Below are positions 17,739 through 27,715 of a stretch of DNA of 64,000 nucleotides, piece by piece; position 1 is the stretch's first letter; every line of letters begins with the position of its first letter. Below the pieces are notes generated by a model that ran no database searches, was not told the DNA's origin, and saw only the letters and a list, made by a program, of their open reading frames with translations. The stretch is from Idiomarinaceae bacterium HL-53 (GTDB taxonomy: Bacteria; Pseudomonadota; Gammaproteobacteria; Enterobacterales; Alteromonadaceae). The position numbers and the translations under genes are program-made. The stretch is taken from contig LN899469.1 in assembly GCA_001458075.1 (NCBI GenBank), forward strand, positions 1,772,659 through 1,836,658, given 5' to 3'.

Positions 17739-20700
17739 ATGCCAAAGCGTACCGACATAAAAAGTATTCTCATTATTGGTGCTGGCCCCATCGTTATCGG
17801 TCAAGCATGTGAGTTCGATTACTCAGGCGCGCAAGCGTGCAAAGCGCTGAGAGAAGAGGGTTATCGAGTCATACTCGTCAACTCAAACCCTGCAACTATT
17901 ATGACCGACCCAGAAATGGCGGATGCAACTTATATCGAGCCGATTCACTGGGAAGTGGTGGAGAAAATTATTTCAATTGAGCGACCCGACGCGATTCTCC
18001 CGACGATGGGTGGCCAAACTGCGCTGAACTGTGCATTAGAACTAGACCAGTATGGTATATTGGAGAAGTATGGCGTCGAGATGATTGGAGCTACCGCGGA
18101 TGCCATTGATAAAGCGGAAGATCGAGACCGTTTCGATAAGGCGATGAAAGCAATTGGTTTAGAGACACCGCGTGCAGAAACAGCGAAAAGCATGGAAGCG
18201 GCATTTGATGTGCTGGAGCGTGTTGGTTTCCCTTGTATTATTCGTCCCTCTTTCACGATGGGCGGCAGCGGTGGTGGTATTGCGTACAACCGCGAAGAGT
18301 TCGAAGAGATTTGTCGTCGTGGATTGGCGTTATCACGCACAAATGAATTGCTGATCGACGAGTCTCTAATCGGTTGGAAAGAATACGAGATGGAAGTGGT
18401 ACGCGATAAGAATGACAATTGTATTATTGTTTGTGCCATCGAAAATTTCGACCCCATGGGAATACATACTGGTGACTCGATTACCGTGGCGCCCGCACAA
18501 ACGCTTTCCGACAAGGAATATCAAATTATGCGTAATGCCTCCATGGCGGTATTACGCGAGATTGGTGTGGAAACCGGCGGTTCGAACGTGCAGTTTGGAA
18601 TCTGTCCAGACACAGGGCGTATGGTCATTATTGAAATGAACCCACGTGTGAGTCGCTCGTCTGCGTTGGCTTCCAAAGCAACAGGTTTTCCGATTGCGAA
18701 AGTCGCGGCGAAGCTGGCTGTTGGCTACACTCTCGATGAGCTTGAAAATGAAATTACTGGCGGCGTCACGCCTGCGTCATTTGAGCCTGCACTCGATTAC
18801 GTGGTAACAAAAATACCTCGTTTTAACTTTGAGAAGTTTGCGGGCGCAAATGATAGGTTAACCACGCAAATGAAGTCGGTTGGCGAAGTGATGGCGATTG
18901 GTCGTAATTTCCAAGAATCGATGCAAAAAGCTTTACGAGGACTGGAGCTAGGTTCTTCTGGGTTAGATCCGATTGTTGAAGCGAGCGATGAAGAAGCCGC
19001 GCATGCTAGTATTATCCGAGAATTGAAAGAGCCGGGAGCAGAGCGTATCTGGTACATCGGCGATGCGTTCCGTGCGGGAATGAATGTCGACGAAGTATAC
19101 CAGCTGACGAAAATTGATCGTTGGTACCTAATTCAACTCGAAGAAATAGTAAAACTCGAAACCGAGATCAAAGAGCTAGGCCTGAAAGGTCTAGACGAAC
19201 ACGCAATGCGTTATATTAAACGAAAGGGATTTTCGGATGAGCGCATAGCTGCTTTATTGGGTGAAAAAGAAGATAAAGTTCGCGCACTTCGCCGGGAATT
19301 AAAAGTGTTGCCTGTCTATAAGCGTGTTGATACCTGTGCTGCAGAGTTTTCGTCTGAAACCGCTTATATGTACTCAACTTACGACGAGGAATGCGAATCT
19401 CGACCCTCTGGTCGCGACAAGATTATGGTAATTGGCGGTGGGCCAAATCGAATTGGTCAAGGCATCGAGTTCGATTATTGCTGTGTTCATGCGGCACTTG
19501 CCATGCGTGAAGATGGTTATGAAACCATTATGGTGAACTGCAATCCAGAGACCGTATCGACTGATTACGATACTTCAGATCGCTTGTATTTCGAGCCTAT
19601 CACACTAGAAGATGTGCTTGAAATTGTGCGTGTCGAGCAGCCAAAAGGCGTGATTGTTCAGTATGGTGGGCAAACTCCACTGAAATTGGCACGAGCGCTG
19701 GAGGCGAATGGTGTACCTATTATCGGTACTTCACCAGACTCGATCGATCGTGCAGAAGATCGTGAACGCTTTCAGAAGGCGGTGGATAAACTCGGTTTAA
19801 AACAACCTGAAAACGCCACCGTGACGCAGTTTGATCAGGCGATTAAAGAATCTCATCGCATTGGCTACCCGCTCGTTGTGCGACCGTCCTATGTTCTTGG
19901 CGGCCGCGCGATGGAAATTGTGTACGATGAGGCTGATTTGCGCCGTTACCTAAATGAAGCGGTGAAAGTATCGAATGATGCGCCTGTGCTGTTAGACCGA
20001 TTCTTAGATAACGCTATTGAGGTTGATATTGACGCGATTTGCGACGGTGAAACCGTACTCATTGGTGGCATTATGCAACATATTGAGCAGGCGGGAGTGC
20101 ACTCCGGTGACTCCGCATGTTCTTTGCCTCCGTATTCGATTAGCGATGTGTTACAGGCAGAATTGCGTGAGCAGGTTCGTAAACTTGCGTTTGAATTGAA
20201 TGTGCGTGGCTTAATGAATACGCAATTCGCAATTCAAGACAATGAAATCTACTTGATCGAAGTGAATCCGCGCGCGGCTCGAACTGTACCATTCGTCTCG
20301 AAGGCAACCGGTGTTCCATTGGCGAAGGTTGCGGCTCGAGTGATGGCAGGGCAATCTTTGAAAGCGCAAGGCTACACGAACGAAGTGATACCACCTTACT
20401 ACTCCGTTAAAGAGGTGGTTGTACCGTTTGCGAAGTTCCAAGGTGTTGATCCCATTCGTGGGCCAGAGATGCGCTCCACCGGAGAGGTTATGGGAGTCGG
20501 GGAGAGTTTCGAGGAAGCTTATGCAAAAGCGAACTTGGGTTGTGGCCAGGCATTGCCGAGAAAGGGCAAGGCGCTGTTGTCGGTGCGTCCGGGTGACAAG
20601 AAACGCGTGATCGACCTCGCACGTGGCCTCATCTCACTTGGTTTTAGCGTGGAAGCAACACGCGGAACGGCGGCTGCATTGAAAGATGCTGGTATTCAAT

Positions 20701-20966
20701 GTTCAGTGGTAAATAAGCTGCAAGAAGGTCGTCCCAATATTGTCGATGCTATCAAAAATGGTGAGTACAGTTATATTGTCAATACCGTTGAAGGACGCCA
20801 AGCCATTACCGACTCGGTTTATATTCGTCGCGAAGCGCTCTTGAATAATGTAGTCTATACCATCACATTAAATGCAGGGTTTGCCACAGTGAAAGCACAT
20901 ACGGTCGATGACCGAGCACGCGTTTCATCTGTGCAGGATTTACATAAAAGAGTGAAGGACGTATGA
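17739..20966 (+). CDS. carB: Carbamoyl-phosphate synthase large subunit CarB
   Basis: CarB (1075 residues, normal size) joins bicarbonate, ammonia and two ATP to make carbamoyl phosphate. It shows the expected internal duplication. The first ATP-grasp half begins [21 protein letters not shown] and contains [16 protein letters not shown]. The second begins [17 protein letters not shown] and contains [16 protein letters not shown]. The C-terminal MGS-like domain (from about 940) is the allosteric site bound by UMP and ornithine in homologues. Its TGA overlaps the greA ATG, so greA is translationally coupled to it. Confidence 0.98.
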   Translation: MPKRTDIKSILIIGAGPIVIGQACEFDYSGAQACKALREEGYRVILVNSNPATIMTDPEMADATYIEPIHWEVVEKIISIERPDAILPTMGGQTALNCALELDQYGILEKYGVEMIGATADAIDKAEDRDRFDKAMKAIGLETPRAETAKSMEAAFDVLERVGFPCIIRPSFTMGGSGGGIAYNREEFEEICRRGLALSRTNELLIDESLIGWKEYEMEVVRDKNDNCIIVCAIENFDPMGIHTGDSITVAPAQTLSDKEYQIMRNASMAVLREIGVETGGSNVQFGICPDTGRMVIIEMNPRVSRSSALASKATGFPIAKVAAKLAVGYTLDELENEITGGVTPASFEPALDYVVTKIPRFNFEKFAGANDRLTTQMKSVGEVMAIGRNFQESMQKALRGLELGSSGLDPIVEASDEEAAHASIIRELKEPGAERIWYIGDAFRAGMNVDEVYQLTKIDRWYLIQLEEIVKLETEIKELGLKGLDEHAMRYIKRKGFSDERIAALLGEKEDKVRALRRELKVLPVYKRVDTCAAEFSSETAYMYSTYDEECESRPSGRDKIMVIGGGPNRIGQGIEFDYCCVHAALAMREDGYETIMVNCNPETVSTDYDTSDRLYFEPITLEDVLEIVRVEQPKGVIVQYGGQTPLKLARALEANGVPIIGTSPDSIDRAEDRERFQKAVDKLGLKQPENATVTQFDQAIKESHRIGYPLVVRPSYVLGGRAMEIVYDEADLRRYLNEAVKVSNDAPVLLDRFLDNAIEVDIDAICDGETVLIGGIMQHIEQAGVHSGDSACSLPPYSISDVLQAELREQVRKLAFELNVRGLMNTQFAIQDNEIYLIEVNPRAARTVPFVSKATGVPLAKVAARVMAGQSLKAQGYTNEVIPPYYSVKEVVVPFAKFQGVDPIRGPEMRSTGEVMGVGESFEEAYAKANLGCGQALPRKGKALLSVRPGDKKRVIDLARGLISLGFSVEATRGTAAALKDAGIQCSVVNKLQEGRPNIVDAIKNGEYSYIVNTVEGRQAITDSVYIRREALLNNVVYTITLNAGFATVKAHTVDDRARVSSVQDLHKRVKDV

Positions 20967-21439
20967 ACCAGATTCCAATGACAGTGTCTGGCGCGGAAGC
21001 GCTGCGCGCTGAATTAAAGCGTTTGAAGAGTGAAGAGCGCCCGCGCATTATTCAAGCAATCGCCGATGCCCGTGAGCACGGCGATCTGAAGGAAAATGCT
21101 GAGTATCACGCAGCGCGTGAACAACAGAGTTTCTGTGAAGGTCGTATTCAAGAAATTGAAGCGAAGCTGTCGAATGCGCAAATCATCGATGTTACGAAGT
21201 TACCCGCCACTGATCGTGTGATATTCGGCGTGACAGTCACCGTTTACAACACGAAGACAGATGACGAAGTTACATACCGAATTGTAGGTGACGACGAGGC
21301 GGATATTAAGCAGAACTTAATTTCCGTCAACTCACCTATTGCACGAGCGTTGATTGGTAAGAATGTGGACGATGTTGCAGTGGTAGGAACACCCAGTGGC
21401 GATGTTGAGTACGAGATTGTGAAAGTGCAACACCTCTAA
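20963..21439 (+). CDS. greA: Transcription elongation factor GreA
   Basis: GreA rescues backtracked RNA polymerase by stimulating cleavage of the nascent RNA. The 158 residues comprise the N-terminal coiled-coil, whose tip carries the acidic [14 protein letters not shown] motif (about 41-54) that reaches the polymerase active site, and a C-terminal FKBP-like domain ([18 protein letters not shown]). The start overlaps the carB stop by four bases, placing greA in the car operon. A terminator follows. Confidence 0.98.
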   Translation: MNQIPMTVSGAEALRAELKRLKSEERPRIIQAIADAREHGDLKENAEYHAAREQQSFCEGRIQEIEAKLSNAQIIDVTKLPATDRVIFGVTVTVYNTKTDDEVTYRIVGDDEADIKQNLISVNSPIARALIGKNVDDVAVVGTPSGDVEYEIVKVQHL

Positions 21440-21477
21440 GCTTAATCGGAGCAACTCGCTCAGAGCAGTAACTAGGC

Positions 21478-21513
21478 AACGCCAGCAAGGATAACCTTCG
21501 CTGGCGTTTTATT
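21478..21513. terminator. Terminator after greA, overlapping the end of the convergent HTH gene
   Basis: AACGCCAGC and GCTGGCGTT form a 9-bp stem, followed by TTTTATTT. The T-tract includes the stop codon region of the convergent minus-strand HTH gene at 21509. Confidence 0.85.
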
Positions 21514-21781
21514 TGGAAAGGAGGTTCTTAAGTTCGGAAACCTTTTTCTTACGCTGCTGATCCGACACTGGGACAGCTGTTTGGTACTCGGGTACATCGG
21601 GAAAAATTTCTGTCACATCACGATCTAAGACTCGAGCGATAGCTTCTGCCACAAACCTAGATTTCGCCTGTCGTGCAAGTACCTTTGATATAAGCGACGG
21701 GCTTTTATCAAGCGCCTCTGCAACCATGCTTAAATCGTACCCCGAGCTCGCAAGCTCCTTTTTAATTTGATTTTTATCCAT
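21509..21781 (-). CDS. Small phage-type helix-turn-helix DNA-binding protein (Ner/Nlp-like)
   Basis: The 90-residue protein has an N-terminal helix-turn-helix: IKKELASSGYDLSMVAEALD, then SPSLISKVLARQ as the likely recognition helix, then RFVAEAIARVLDRDVTEIFPD. The closing DVTEIFPD block recalls Ner/Nlp-type regulators, whose domain ends in an IWPS-like motif. A basic C-terminal tail follows. I start at ATG 21781; a TTG eight codons upstream is possible and neither has a clear Shine-Dalgarno. It is divergent from a CI-like gene, with a perfect palindrome between them. Role is probably auto- or cross-regulation; targets unknown. Confidence 0.65.
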   Translation of the reverse strand: MDKNQIKKELASSGYDLSMVAEALDKSPSLISKVLARQAKSRFVAEAIARVLDRDVTEIFPDVPEYQTAVPVSDQQRKKKVSELKNLLSK

Positions 21782-21836
21782 TTTTATAATTACATACAGG
21801 CTCAAGTGGAACTCAATTCAAACTCAATTGAAAGTA

Positions 21837-21858
21837 AAAATATTCGTTTGAATATTTT
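21837..21858. promoter_or_regulatory. Perfect palindromic operator between divergent HTH genes
   Basis: AAAATATTC and GAATATTTT are exact inverted repeats around GTTT. The site lies 16 bases before the chosen start of the CI-like gene and 56 bases from the other start. Just to its left, ACTCAATT occurs twice (21811-21829) and TTCAA/TTGAA form a second imperfect repeat. This is the layout of a repressor-controlled divergent promoter. Confidence 0.6.
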
Positions 21859-21874
21859 GGACAATAGACCATAT

Positions 21875-22369
21875 ATGCCAAATAAAATCAATAACACTGG
21901 GCAGATCGATTTGGAAACTGTGATGCGCCGTCTGGCCATTCTTTCGAAGAAGGAAAAGCACAAAGATATTTTAGATTGGCTCGGAGTCAGCGGCTCGAGT
22001 TATACCAATTGGAAATATCGCGGTACGATCCCTTATAAAGCTATTTGCGAGGCGTTGTTGGCGCGAGGAATCTCACTTGATGGATTCTTTTCGCCTGAGC
22101 GCGCTTTAGACGTTAACGATGAGCTCTTGTTAGATGCCTCTGCGCACTATGGAAGTAACGACGACTCGCCGTTGAATAGAGAGCGTGAAAGAACATTAAG
22201 GGCTTCTCGTTATGCACAAACATTATTCAAAAAATATGAAGTCTCAGAATCTGATGAGGGTTATAAGTTCTTGGTGGAGCTTTGGTCTATAGACGAGGGG
22301 AAGACGCTAGGACAAAATTCGTTTCAGAAGACCATTTTAGGTCACCTGAAACGAATTGCGAAAAGTTAG
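21875..22369 (+). CDS. Phage CI-repressor-like HTH protein without a cleavage domain
   Basis: The 164-residue protein has the Phage_CI_repr N-terminal DNA-binding fold: TVMRRLAILSKKEKHKDILDWLGVS, then GSSYTNWKYRGTIPYKAI as the recognition region, then ARGISLDGFFSPE. The remaining ninety residues are charged and helical. They show no Ser-Lys LexA/S24 autoprotease signature, so it should not respond to RecA by self-cleavage. I start at ATG 21875 since homologues begin shortly before the HTH; the frame is open upstream through the operator. It overlaps the yhbY stop by four bases (convergent). No other phage gene is nearby. Confidence 0.72.
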   Translation: MPNKINNTGQIDLETVMRRLAILSKKEKHKDILDWLGVSGSSYTNWKYRGTIPYKAICEALLARGISLDGFFSPERALDVNDELLLDASAHYGSNDDSPLNRERERTLRASRYAQTLFKKYEVSESDEGYKFLVELWSIDEGKTLGQNSFQKTILGHLKRIAKS

Positions 22370-22656
22370 CGAGGGAGTCGAATCGTAGGCTCTTTCGCTG
22401 GACGGTAAAATACGGCAATTTTTCCGATCGACTGCACCAAATTTGCATTTAACTCTGCTGCGATCGTCGCCTGAATGGCGTCGCGCATTTCTTTTTCTTC
22501 TGGAATTTTCACTTTAATTAATTCATGGTGTTCGAGTGCACCATCGATCTCAGCGAGTACACCTTCGGTTAATCCGTTTCCGCCGAGAAGAACGACCGGC
22601 TTCAACGGGTGCGCTTGCGCTTTCAAGAATTGCTTTTGTTTATTGTTGAGTTGCAT
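22366..22656 (-). CDS. yhbY: Ribosome assembly RNA-binding protein YhbY
   Basis: The 96-residue protein is a single CRM domain that binds the large-subunit precursor during 50S assembly. The start LNNKQKQFLKAQAHPLKPVV and the GGNGLTEGVLAEIDGALE block, which includes the GxxG RNA-binding loop, are characteristic. It is divergent from rlmE, as in E. coli. Its last four bases overlap the stop of the CI-like gene, so the regulatory pair was inserted exactly between greA and yhbY. Confidence 0.96.
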   Translation of the reverse strand: MQLNNKQKQFLKAQAHPLKPVVLLGGNGLTEGVLAEIDGALEHHELIKVKIPEEKEMRDAIQATIAAELNANLVQSIGKIAVFYRPAKEPTIRLPR

Positions 22657-22728
22657 GTCGTGTGTACCCTATAACTTGTTTAGCGGCAGTCGTTCGAGCT
22701 CGATTTAGCGGTTTTGACTGCGTAATGA

Positions 22729-22757
22729 TTGAATTTGCGGTATTCTACCCGCATATA
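22729..22757 (+). promoter_or_regulatory. Sigma32-like heat-shock promoter of rlmE-ftsH
   Basis: TTGAA (22729-22733), a 15-base spacer and CCGCATATA (22749-22757) match the sigma32 pattern TTGAA-N13-17-CCCCATnTA with one mismatch in the -10 core. The same bases also read as a sigma70 site (TTGAAT-N17-CATATA). The rlmE-ftsH operon is a classical heat-shock operon in E. coli. Confidence 0.6.
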
Positions 22758-22794
22758 GGTTTACGAGCTAGCCAAAGTCATTAAATGGAGTCTC

Positions 22795-23421
22795 ATGGCG
22801 AAGAAACGTTCCGCAAGTAGTCGTCGTTGGTTAAAAGAGCATTTCGACGATCCATACGTGCAAAAAGCGCAGAAACAAGGATTTCGATCGCGTGCAGTAT
22901 TTAAGTTAGAAGAGATACAAGCAAAGGACAAGCTTCTGAAGCCGAATCAAATTGTTGTTGATTTGGGAGCTGCGCCAGGTGGCTGGTCACAATATGTTGC
23001 TCAGCTTCAGGATGGGCGTGGCGAGGTGATTGCTTGCGATATTCTCGATATGGATCCATTACCTGGCGTTGAATTTTTACAGGGTGACTTCCGCGAAGAG
23101 ATCGTTTTACAAGCGTTATTGAACCGAATCGGTGGAAAAAACGTTGATGTAGTATTGTCGGACATGGCACCGAACATGAGCGGTACTGAAGCGGTTGATA
23201 TTCCAAGAGCCATGTATTTAGTGGAGCTGGCTTTGGAAATGTGCCATGAAGTTTTGAAACCTGGCGGCTCATTTGCGGTCAAAGTGTTTCAAGGCGAAGG
23301 ATTTGACGAATTTTTGAAAGCGGTAAGAGCCGCATTCAAGCAAGTTAAGGTGAGAAAACCAGACTCGTCTCGGCCACGGTCGAGAGAAGTGTATCTGGTA
23401 GCGACCGGTTATAAATTATAG
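22795..23421 (+). CDS. rlmE: 23S rRNA 2'-O-methyltransferase RlmE (RrmJ/FtsJ)
   Basis: RlmE methylates the 2'-hydroxyl of U2552 in the A-loop of 23S rRNA on the 50S particle. The 208 residues contain the SAM-binding motif [15 protein letters not shown], the acidic [10 protein letters not shown] motif and the catalytic K-D-K-E set, including Lys in FKLEEI and Lys in [10 protein letters not shown]. It starts with the usual basic N-terminus [15 protein letters not shown]. ftsH lies 37 bases downstream and both are expected under the heat-shock-like promoter upstream. Confidence 0.97.
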   Translation: MAKKRSASSRRWLKEHFDDPYVQKAQKQGFRSRAVFKLEEIQAKDKLLKPNQIVVDLGAAPGGWSQYVAQLQDGRGEVIACDILDMDPLPGVEFLQGDFREEIVLQALLNRIGGKNVDVVLSDMAPNMSGTEAVDIPRAMYLVELALEMCHEVLKPGGSFAVKVFQGEGFDEFLKAVRAAFKQVKVRKPDSSRPRSREVYLVATGYKL

Positions 23422-23458
23422 TACCCTTGCGGTACGAAAGCAGTGAGAGGTAATCCCG

Positions 23459-25402
23459 TTGAGCGACATGGCTAAGAATTTAATCCTCTGGTTGGTCATT
23501 GCCGTTGTGCTAATGAGCGTATTCCAGGGCTTCAATCCGAGCGGTACGGAGTCACGTTCGTTTGCCTACTCTGAATTTGTGAGTAGTGTGAACCGTGGTG
23601 ATGTTCGTGAAGTGACTATCAATGAGCCGAATCGTTTAATTACCGGTAGCATGCGCAGTGGTGAGCAGTTCCGTACTGTGATCCCGAGCCAAGATCCTGA
23701 GTTATTAAACGAATTACTAACACAAGGGAATGTACGTGTTAATTTTGTAGAGCCTGAGCAGCGTAGTTTGCTTGGCACCATATTCATCTCTTGGTTCCCA
23801 ATGCTGCTGCTGATCGCAGTGTGGATCTTCTTCATGCGTCAAATGCAGGGCGGTGGTGGCCGCGGTGCGATGTCGTTTGGTAAGAGTAAAGCGCGCCTGA
23901 TGGGCGAGGACCAAGTGAAAACTACGCTCGCAGACGTTGCTGGTTGTGAAGAAGCGAAAGAAGAAGTGGCAGAACTCGTCGATTTCCTGCGCGATCCTTC
24001 AAAATTCCAGCGCCTTGGCGGCCGTATCCCGAAAGGTGTCCTCATGGTAGGTCCTCCGGGTACCGGTAAAACGCTACTTGCGAAAGCAGTCGCAGGTGAA
24101 GCGAAGGTGCCGTTCTTCACAATTTCAGGCTCAGATTTCGTTGAAATGTTTGTTGGTGTGGGTGCGTCTCGTGTTCGCGATATGTTTGAACAAGCCAAAA
24201 AGGCTGCTCCATGTATTATCTTTATCGACGAAATTGACGCGGTAGGTCGCCAACGGGGCGCAGGTCTTGGTGGTGGACACGACGAACGTGAGCAAACATT
24301 GAACCAAATGTTGGTAGAAATGGATGGCTTTGAAGGCAACGAAGGTATTATTGTCATTGCCGCAACGAACCGCCCAGATGTACTCGACCCGGCGTTGCTG
24401 CGTCCAGGTCGTTTTGACCGTCAGGTGACTGTTGGTTTGCCAGACGTGCGTGGTCGCGAACAAATTCTGAAAGTTCACATGCGAAAAGTGCCTGTTGCAG
24501 ACGATGTGGAGCCTGCGTTGATTGCTCGCGGAACACCAGGTTTCTCAGGCGCCGATTTAGCAAACTTAGTGAACGAAGCCGCACTTTTCGCCGCGCGTGA
24601 AAATAAGCGCATGGTGTCGATGTCTGAGTTTGAAAAGGCAAAAGACAAGATATTAATGGGTGCAGAACGTAAATCGATGGTGATGTCGGAGTCTGAGAAA
24701 GAAATGACCGCCTACCATGAGTCGGGTCACGCTATCGTAGGGCGTTTAGTACCTGACCATGACCCCGTTTACAAAGTGTCTATTATTCCGCGTGGTCGTG
24801 CGTTAGGCGTCACTATGTATCTACCAGAACAAGATCGCGTGAGCCACAGCAAGCGTCATCTCGAGAGTATGTTGTCTAGCTTGTATGGCGGGCGTATTGC
24901 CGAGCAAATTATTTATGGCGATGACTCCGTTACTACTGGGGCCTCAAATGACATTGAGCGCGCGACGGACATCGCTCGTAAAATGGTAACTCAATGGGGC
25001 TTGTCGGCTAAAATGGGACCATTATTGTATGCAGAAGACGAGGGCCAAGTTTTCCTCGGTCGCTCGGTTGCTCAGAACAAACAAATGTCGGATGAGACGA
25101 TGAAGGCGATTGATGCAGAAATTCGAGAAGTAATCGATCGCAATTACAACCGTGCGAAAACGATTCTTGAAGAGAACATCGATATTTTACATGCCATGAA
25201 AGATGCTCTGATGAAATATGAAACTCTGGACGCCGGTCAAATCGACGACCTGATGGCACGCAAGGAAGTTCGCGAACCAGCGAGCTGGCATGACAAGAAT
25301 GACGATGCTTCGAAAGGGGATAGCGGTAAGAAAGTGACCCGCGAAGAAAAACCTAAGAAATCTGTCGGTTTAGATAAACCCGGGGAATCTCCCGCGAGTT
25401 AA
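23459..25402 (+). CDS. ftsH: ATP-dependent zinc metalloprotease FtsH
   Basis: FtsH is the hexameric inner-membrane AAA+ protease that degrades sigma32, LpxC and damaged membrane proteins. Two transmembrane helices (about 7-24 and 106-126) bracket a periplasmic domain. The AAA module has Walker A GPPGTGKT (198-205), Walker B IIFIDEID and the pore motif FVEMFVGVG. The M41 site is HESGH at 420-424. The TTG at 23459 has GAGAGG eight bases upstream; an internal ATG at 23468 would give the [10 protein letters not shown] start. 647 residues, as in E. coli. A strong terminator follows. Confidence 0.98.
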   Translation: MSDMAKNLILWLVIAVVLMSVFQGFNPSGTESRSFAYSEFVSSVNRGDVREVTINEPNRLITGSMRSGEQFRTVIPSQDPELLNELLTQGNVRVNFVEPEQRSLLGTIFISWFPMLLLIAVWIFFMRQMQGGGGRGAMSFGKSKARLMGEDQVKTTLADVAGCEEAKEEVAELVDFLRDPSKFQRLGGRIPKGVLMVGPPGTGKTLLAKAVAGEAKVPFFTISGSDFVEMFVGVGASRVRDMFEQAKKAAPCIIFIDEIDAVGRQRGAGLGGGHDEREQTLNQMLVEMDGFEGNEGIIVIAATNRPDVLDPALLRPGRFDRQVTVGLPDVRGREQILKVHMRKVPVADDVEPALIARGTPGFSGADLANLVNEAALFAARENKRMVSMSEFEKAKDKILMGAERKSMVMSESEKEMTAYHESGHAIVGRLVPDHDPVYKVSIIPRGRALGVTMYLPEQDRVSHSKRHLESMLSSLYGGRIAEQIIYGDDSVTTGASNDIERATDIARKMVTQWGLSAKMGPLLYAEDEGQVFLGRSVAQNKQMSDETMKAIDAEIREVIDRNYNRAKTILEENIDILHAMKDALMKYETLDAGQIDDLMARKEVREPASWHDKNDDASKGDSGKKVTREEKPKKSVGLDKPGESPAS

Positions 25403-25408
25403 TCAATG

Positions 25409-25437
25409 AAATGCCCCGTAATTCGGGGCATTTTTTT
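25409..25437 (+). terminator. Terminator of the rlmE-ftsH operon
   Basis: AAATGCCCCG folds onto CGGGGCAT with a 5-base loop and runs into seven T residues. Confidence 0.93.
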
Positions 25438-25456
25438 GTCAATTCAGGAGTGAAAC

Positions 25457-26269
25457 GTGCCAAGTGCAACTTTACCAATACAAATTATGGGAATCTTGAA
25501 TGTTACTCCCGATTCCTTCTCTGATGGAGGCCAATTCAATTCATTAGAGCGGGCATTAGTTCAAGCTGAGCGTATGTTATTAGATGGTGCCCATTGGCTC
25601 GATATCGGCGGTGAATCCACTCGTCCTGGAGCAAAAGCGGTATCGGTACAAGAGGAGCTAGACCGAGTCATTCCAGTCGTCGAACGGTTGAAATCTGAAT
25701 TTAAAGTGAATATCTCGGTTGACACCAGTAAACCTGAGGTCATGTCGGCAGCTATTGTTGCGGGTGCCGATATGATTAATGACGTAAAGGCTCTGCGGGA
25801 GCCAGGCGCGCTTAAGGCGGTCGCACAGGGGGACAGCCTCGTCTGTTTGATGCATATGCAAGGTGAGCCGCGTACCATGCAGGAGCAACCCTATTACGAA
25901 GACGTGGTGAATGAAGTGAAAGCTTTTCTCGAAGAGCGGGTAAGAGCTTGTGAGACGCTTGGTATCCACCGCAATCGAATTTATATCGATCCAGGGTTTG
26001 GCTTTGGCAAGAGCTTGCGGCACAATTATGAACTTTTACAGCGCCTGCAGGCCTTACACGAATTAAATTTACCGCTCTTAATTGGTATATCGAGAAAATC
26101 GATGTTAGGTGCAGTGACAGGAAAAGAGGTACACGAGCGTTTGTCCGCAAGCGTTGCTGCTGCCACCATAGCAGCGATGAAAGGAGCGCAAATATTGCGT
26201 GTTCATGACGTTGCAGAAACGAAAGATGCAGTGCAAGTGGTCGCTGCAACATTGACCGGAGATTGTTAG
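25457..26269 (+). CDS. folP: Dihydropteroate synthase FolP
   Basis: FolP condenses 6-hydroxymethyl-dihydropterin pyrophosphate with p-aminobenzoate to dihydropteroate; it is the sulfonamide target. The TIM-barrel motifs are [16 protein letters not shown] near the N-terminus, [11 protein letters not shown], and a C-terminal [13 protein letters not shown]. The 270-residue length is typical. It starts at GTG 25457, with CAGGAG upstream. glmM follows after 5 bases, as in the E. coli ftsH-folP-glmM order; the terminator before folP suggests its own promoter or read-through. Confidence 0.97.
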   Translation: MPSATLPIQIMGILNVTPDSFSDGGQFNSLERALVQAERMLLDGAHWLDIGGESTRPGAKAVSVQEELDRVIPVVERLKSEFKVNISVDTSKPEVMSAAIVAGADMINDVKALREPGALKAVAQGDSLVCLMHMQGEPRTMQEQPYYEDVVNEVKAFLEERVRACETLGIHRNRIYIDPGFGFGKSLRHNYELLQRLQALHELNLPLLIGISRKSMLGAVTGKEVHERLSASVAAATIAAMKGAQILRVHDVAETKDAVQVVAATLTGDC

Positions 26270-26274
26270 TTATT

Positions 26275-27612
26275 ATGGGAAAATATTTTGGTACGGATGG
26301 AGTTCGTGGTCATGTCGGGCAGAGCCCCATTACGCCAGATTTCGTGTTGAAGCTCGGTTGGGCTGCGGGTAAGGTACTCGCAGCGCAAGGAAATACGCGG
26401 GTTTTGATTGGTAAAGATACGCGTATTTCCGGTTATATGCTGGAGTCTGCGCTGGAAGCAGGATTTTCTGCAGCTGGCGTTCGAGTCGCATTTTTAGGTC
26501 CGATGCCGACGCCGGCAATTGCTTATTTAACGAGCACCTTTAGAGCGGCCGCGGGTATTGTGATTTCGGCCTCGCACAACCCTTATTACGACAATGGTAT
26601 TAAGTTTTTCTCTGATACGGGTCATAAACTCTCTGATGATATTGAGCGTGCAATCGAAGAGATGCTCGATCAGCCGATGGATTGCGTTCCCTCAGAACAG
26701 CTTGGTCGTGCTTCTCGAATTCATGATGCAGCCGGGCGTTATATTGAATTTTGCAAGAGTGTATTTCCTTCTGACCTATCATTGCAGGGACGAAAACTCG
26801 TGATCGACTGCGCGCACGGTGCCACGTACCATATTGCACCGAGTGTGTTCCGGGAGCTTGGCGCTGAAGTTATCGAAATAGGGACGCAACCGAATGGCTT
26901 GAATATCAACGAAGGTTGCGGCGCCACGAATACCAAAGCGTTATCGGAAGCAGTGGTGAAACACGGTGCTGAATTAGGGCTCGCGTTTGACGGTGATGGC
27001 GACCGATTGATGGTTGTCGACGAGCGTGGAAAGCTCATCGATGGTGATGAAATTGTTTATGTGCTGGCTAAACAGATGCACGCAGATGGTGAACTTGACG
27101 GCGGTGTCGCGGGAACGTTAATGAGTAATATGGGACTAGAGCTGGCACTTAAGAGTCTCGGAGTTCCGTTTATTAGAACACCGGTCGGTGATCGTCATGT
27201 GATGGAAGGCTTGCAATCTCAACGTTGGGTTTTAGGTGGTGAGAGTTCTGGGCATATCATCAATTTAAGACAGCACACAACCGGAGATGGAATACTTGCA
27301 GCCTTACAGATTATGACGGGTTTGGTTCGCAAGAATGTCGGTATTCGTGAACTTCTGAAAGGTATGGAAAAATTACCTCAGGTGCTCGTGAACGTGCGCT
27401 TCCAACCCGGCACGGATCCGTTGAACGCAGATAATGTGAAGTCGGCAGTGCAAGAAGTTGAAAATGCGCTTGCTGATAAAGGCCGTGTGTTGTTGAGAAA
27501 GTCAGGAACTGAGCCCTTAATTCGAGTGATGGTAGAGGGTCGCGATGCGAGTGTGGTGCGCGCTTATGCACAACAAATAGCACAAGAAGTTGAGGCAGTG
27601 GGCACAGAGTGA
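26275..27612 (+). CDS. glmM: Phosphoglucosamine mutase GlmM
   Basis: GlmM interconverts glucosamine-6-phosphate and glucosamine-1-phosphate for UDP-GlcNAc, feeding peptidoglycan and LPS. The start ATG 26275 gives the family N-terminus [12 protein letters not shown]; an upstream TTG at 26263 would overlap folP. The catalytic phosphoserine is Ser100 in [11 protein letters not shown], the metal loop is FDGDGDRLM, and the sugar-binding motif is GGESSGHII. The phosphate-binding tail is [18 protein letters not shown]. 445 residues. Confidence 0.97.
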   Translation: MGKYFGTDGVRGHVGQSPITPDFVLKLGWAAGKVLAAQGNTRVLIGKDTRISGYMLESALEAGFSAAGVRVAFLGPMPTPAIAYLTSTFRAAAGIVISASHNPYYDNGIKFFSDTGHKLSDDIERAIEEMLDQPMDCVPSEQLGRASRIHDAAGRYIEFCKSVFPSDLSLQGRKLVIDCAHGATYHIAPSVFRELGAEVIEIGTQPNGLNINEGCGATNTKALSEAVVKHGAELGLAFDGDGDRLMVVDERGKLIDGDEIVYVLAKQMHADGELDGGVAGTLMSNMGLELALKSLGVPFIRTPVGDRHVMEGLQSQRWVLGGESSGHIINLRQHTTGDGILAALQIMTGLVRKNVGIRELLKGMEKLPQVLVNVRFQPGTDPLNADNVKSAVQEVENALADKGRVLLRKSGTEPLIRVMVEGRDASVVRAYAQQIAQEVEAVGTE

Positions 27613-27641
27613 GCAGTTAGCTCAATTTTAATCAAAAAAAT

Positions 27642-27688
27642 GGCGCAGATGCTTGTATCTCAACCCGATGTTAGTTACTATCTGCGCC
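27642..27688. promoter_or_regulatory. Long-looped inverted repeat upstream of tpiA
   Basis: GGCGCAGAT and ATCTGCGCC are perfect 9-bp arms around a 29-base loop, between glmM and tpiA. Seven A residues precede the left arm, so on the minus strand it reads as stem plus U-tract. It might end a minus-strand small transcript, or act as a hairpin in the tpiA leader. Confidence 0.45.
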
Positions 27689-27715
27689 GCTTTGAAAACA
27701 CGATAGGAGACCGGT

